64,000 nt of DNA from Desulfobotulus mexicanus. Its GTDB lineage: Bacteria > Desulfobacterota > Desulfobacteria > Desulfobacterales > ASO4-4. Position numbers and translations under genes: made by a program. The notes below the pieces were generated by a model. The model was not told the origin of the DNA and made no database searches. It saw only the letters and a list, made by a program, of their open reading frames with translations. Of this stretch, positions 62,513 through 64,000 are shown piece after piece (position 1 is the first letter of the stretch; each line of letters opens with the position of its first letter). The DNA lies in the NCBI RefSeq assembly GCF_006175995.1, contig NZ_VDMB01000011.1:697-64696 (forward strand). The letters run 5' to 3'.

Positions 62513-63354
62513 AAAGGATTGAGAAAAAGGTGCGTCGATTCAGAATTGTCATGGAATATGATGGCTCATGTTTCCATGGCTGGCAGTGTCAGCCAAAAAT
62601 TAAAACCGTTCAGGGAGAGCTGGAAAAGGCCCTTTCCACGATTGCCAACACACCTGTCACGGTGCATGGATCCGGCAGGACCGATGCCGGTGTTCATGCC
62701 CTTGCCCAGGTGGCCCACTTTGATATGAATACCCGCATGAACGGCCCTGCCATGAAAAAGGCCCTGAACTGTCTTCTGCCGGCAGGTCTTGTGATTCATC
62801 ATTGTATGGAGACAGGGCCCGCCTTTCATGCCCGTTTTGCTGCAAGGGCAAAAACCTATAGATACCGTATCCTTAACCGGCCTCTGCGTCCTGTTCTGGG
62901 CAGGGACTATCTCTGGCATGTATGGCAGCCCCTGGACAGAAAAGCCATGGATGATGCAGCAGCATATCTGGTGGGAACCCATGATTTTAAAAGTTTTGAG
63001 GCGGCAGGCAGTCCGAGAAGCCATACGGTGCGGACCCTGTACAGTGCATTTTTTGCCGATGAACCGGGAATCCCGGATGTTTTTGCCTTTGAGGTTACGG
63101 GGAATGGTTTTCTGCGATATATGGTAAGAAATCTTGCAGGAACCCTTATTCTGGTGGGGCGGGGTAAAATAAAGTCTGAGGCAATACCTCAGATACTTGA
63201 AGGGAAAAAACGGGAACTGGCAGGTGTTACGGCACCGCCACAGGGTCTTTTTCTGAAGGCGGTTCATTATGATTTATGCAATGATTTCAGGAAACCAGCC
63301 ATGGAAATCAAGCCGCCTCCGGGTATTGGTCTGGGAGGAGATGGGGCAGGCTGA
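62509..63354 (+). CDS. truA: tRNA pseudouridine synthase A
   Basis: 281 residues when started at TTG 62509, which overlaps the stop of the dual-CxxC gene. A GTG at 62530 with AAGGA upstream would give a start of typical length before EYDG, so the start is uncertain. The catalytic Asp is in GRTDAGVHA. It makes pseudouridine at positions 38-40 of tRNAs. It lies next to argJ, divergently. Confidence 0.93.
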   Translation: MKRIEKKVRRFRIVMEYDGSCFHGWQCQPKIKTVQGELEKALSTIANTPVTVHGSGRTDAGVHALAQVAHFDMNTRMNGPAMKKALNCLLPAGLVIHHCMETGPAFHARFAARAKTYRYRILNRPLRPVLGRDYLWHVWQPLDRKAMDDAAAYLVGTHDFKSFEAAGSPRSHTVRTLYSAFFADEPGIPDVFAFEVTGNGFLRYMVRNLAGTLILVGRGKIKSEAIPQILEGKKRELAGVTAPPQGLFLKAVHYDLCNDFRKPAMEIKPPPGIGLGGDGAG

Positions 63355-63359
63355 AGGTA

Positions 63360-64000
63360 ATGAAATTTAAAAGCATTATGTACAGCTGGATTTTGAACCA
63401 TGACGAACGATGGTCCTTTATCCTCATATATCTGGGGCTTGCCGTGGTCTTAAGCATTTGGATCAGTCTTTTCTGGCTGGTTGCCGTGGTGGCTGTCCAT
63501 GGGCTTTTTGAAGGAATCCGCCAGAAAGCCGAAGATGGTGAAGCTTCATTCTCTCTGATTTTTGCAAGATCCTGCTGGTCCATCAAACTGGATTTAAGTC
63601 TTGTGATTTTTGCTTTGGTCCTTGGCGTTTACATGGAAATAATAATGGGTGTAGCGGGTCTTGGATCTGCTGCAAGGGCAGGGGCGCAGGGTGTGAAAAC
63701 CGGGGCAAGGTTTGTGGCCTGGGAAAAAGCACTCCGGGCGGTTTTGCTTTCCCTGGATGATCTCGCTCAGGTGCTGCGGGCTTTGCTGCGCAGGGGGCCT
63801 GAACTGAAGTCAGGTAGAGACAGCCGGATGCTTGAAGAAAAGCCCTGTGAAGTTTCAGAAGGCAGGGGAAGTTTTTCTGAAAGAAATGCTGATGGAGCTG
63901 AACCATGGACTTTTGGTGATCGTGCCTGTCTGTTTTTTGGTGGTATCTGCATCTTTTTACTTTTGCTAAGCCCATGGATAACAGATCATGGCTTCCGGGG
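63360..64000 (+). CDS. Membrane protein, cut by window end
   Basis: 213 codons are visible from ATG 63360, with no stop before the edge. Residues about 18-50 and 75-100 hold hydrophobic helices, and another begins near residue 192. A Gly/Arg-rich stretch (about 100-115) and a charged soluble part (about 120-185) lie between them. AAGG lies three bases before the ATG. The family is not recognised. It follows truA with a gap of 5 bases, so it should be in the same operon. Confidence 0.6.
   Translation, partial: MKFKSIMYSWILNHDERWSFILIYLGLAVVLSIWISLFWLVAVVAVHGLFEGIRQKAEDGEASFSLIFARSCWSIKLDLSLVIFALVLGVYMEIIMGVAGLGSAARAGAQGVKTGARFVAWEKALRAVLLSLDDLAQVLRALLRRGPELKSGRDSRMLEEKPCEVSEGRGSFSERNADGAEPWTFGDRACLFFGGICIFLLLLSPWITDHGFR

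Noticed and set aside
1-64000. CRISPR array or insertion sequence
   Set aside because: No regularly spaced direct repeats, no terminal inverted repeats with a transposase, and no phage genes were seen.

Overview
The window looks like a chromosomal segment of a Gram-negative anaerobe, most likely a member of the Desulfobacterota (a Desulfobacteria-type sulfate reducer or relative). This is inference. It rests on a likely selenocysteine-containing small dual-CxxC protein beside truA, a DnaA with an unusual helix-turn-helix tip, a PUFA-synthase-like megasynthase, the outer-membrane gene lptE, and sensor and c-di-GMP signalling genes of the kind common in that phylum. No rRNA, tRNA, insertion sequence, prophage or CRISPR array was recognised, so this is mostly core genome with some accessory islands.

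Layout. 1-1.4 kb: an exported lipoprotein superoxide dismutase, a promoter-hairpin element and a small coiled-coil ORF. 1.4-7.4 kb (minus): a 2000-residue KS-CLF-AT-DH-DH synthase with no visible partners. 7.8-15.2 kb (plus): four overlapping signalling genes (hybrid kinase, second kinase, lone receiver, Hpt-receiver-GGDEF protein) that look like one phosphorelay ending in c-di-GMP synthesis. 15.2-16.6 kb: an unknown gene and a mazEF toxin-antitoxin pair. 16.6-18.8 kb: an 850-bp AT-rich gap followed by dnaA. 18.9-21.2 kb: glcD-type oxidase and a DUF4412-like protein.

21.2-31.2 kb is a long minus-strand run: rng, an unknown membrane-anchored protein, yajC-secD-secF, cpoB-like, dprA, topA. 31.7-39.6 kb carries leuS-lptE, rpsT (opposite strand), then murJ-ftsB-small ORF-azlCD-nth. 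39.6-42.2 kb (minus) has molybdopterin genes moaE, moaC, moaA and a SLOG-like gene. 42.5-45.6 kb is an amino-acid ABC transporter lacking its ATPase, next to an NhaC-type antiporter. 46-54.3 kb has rnj, ftsK, a methyltransferase, psd-pssA and asd. 54.4-56.7 kb is greA-rpoZ-ttcA-folE2. 56.7-62.2 kb (minus) is argJ-rluB-SH3 protein-M48 protease-CHASE2 cyclase. The window ends with the candidate selenoprotein gene, truA and a membrane-protein gene cut by the window edge.

Worth a second look: the in-frame UGA in the dual-CxxC gene with a hairpin just downstream; a dispersed two-hairpin repeat in opposite orientations near 7.6 and 45.7 kb with half-copies near 34.3 and 41.5 kb; the orphan synthase; the complete phosphorelay operon; and the DnaA variant next to a gap without classical DnaA boxes.
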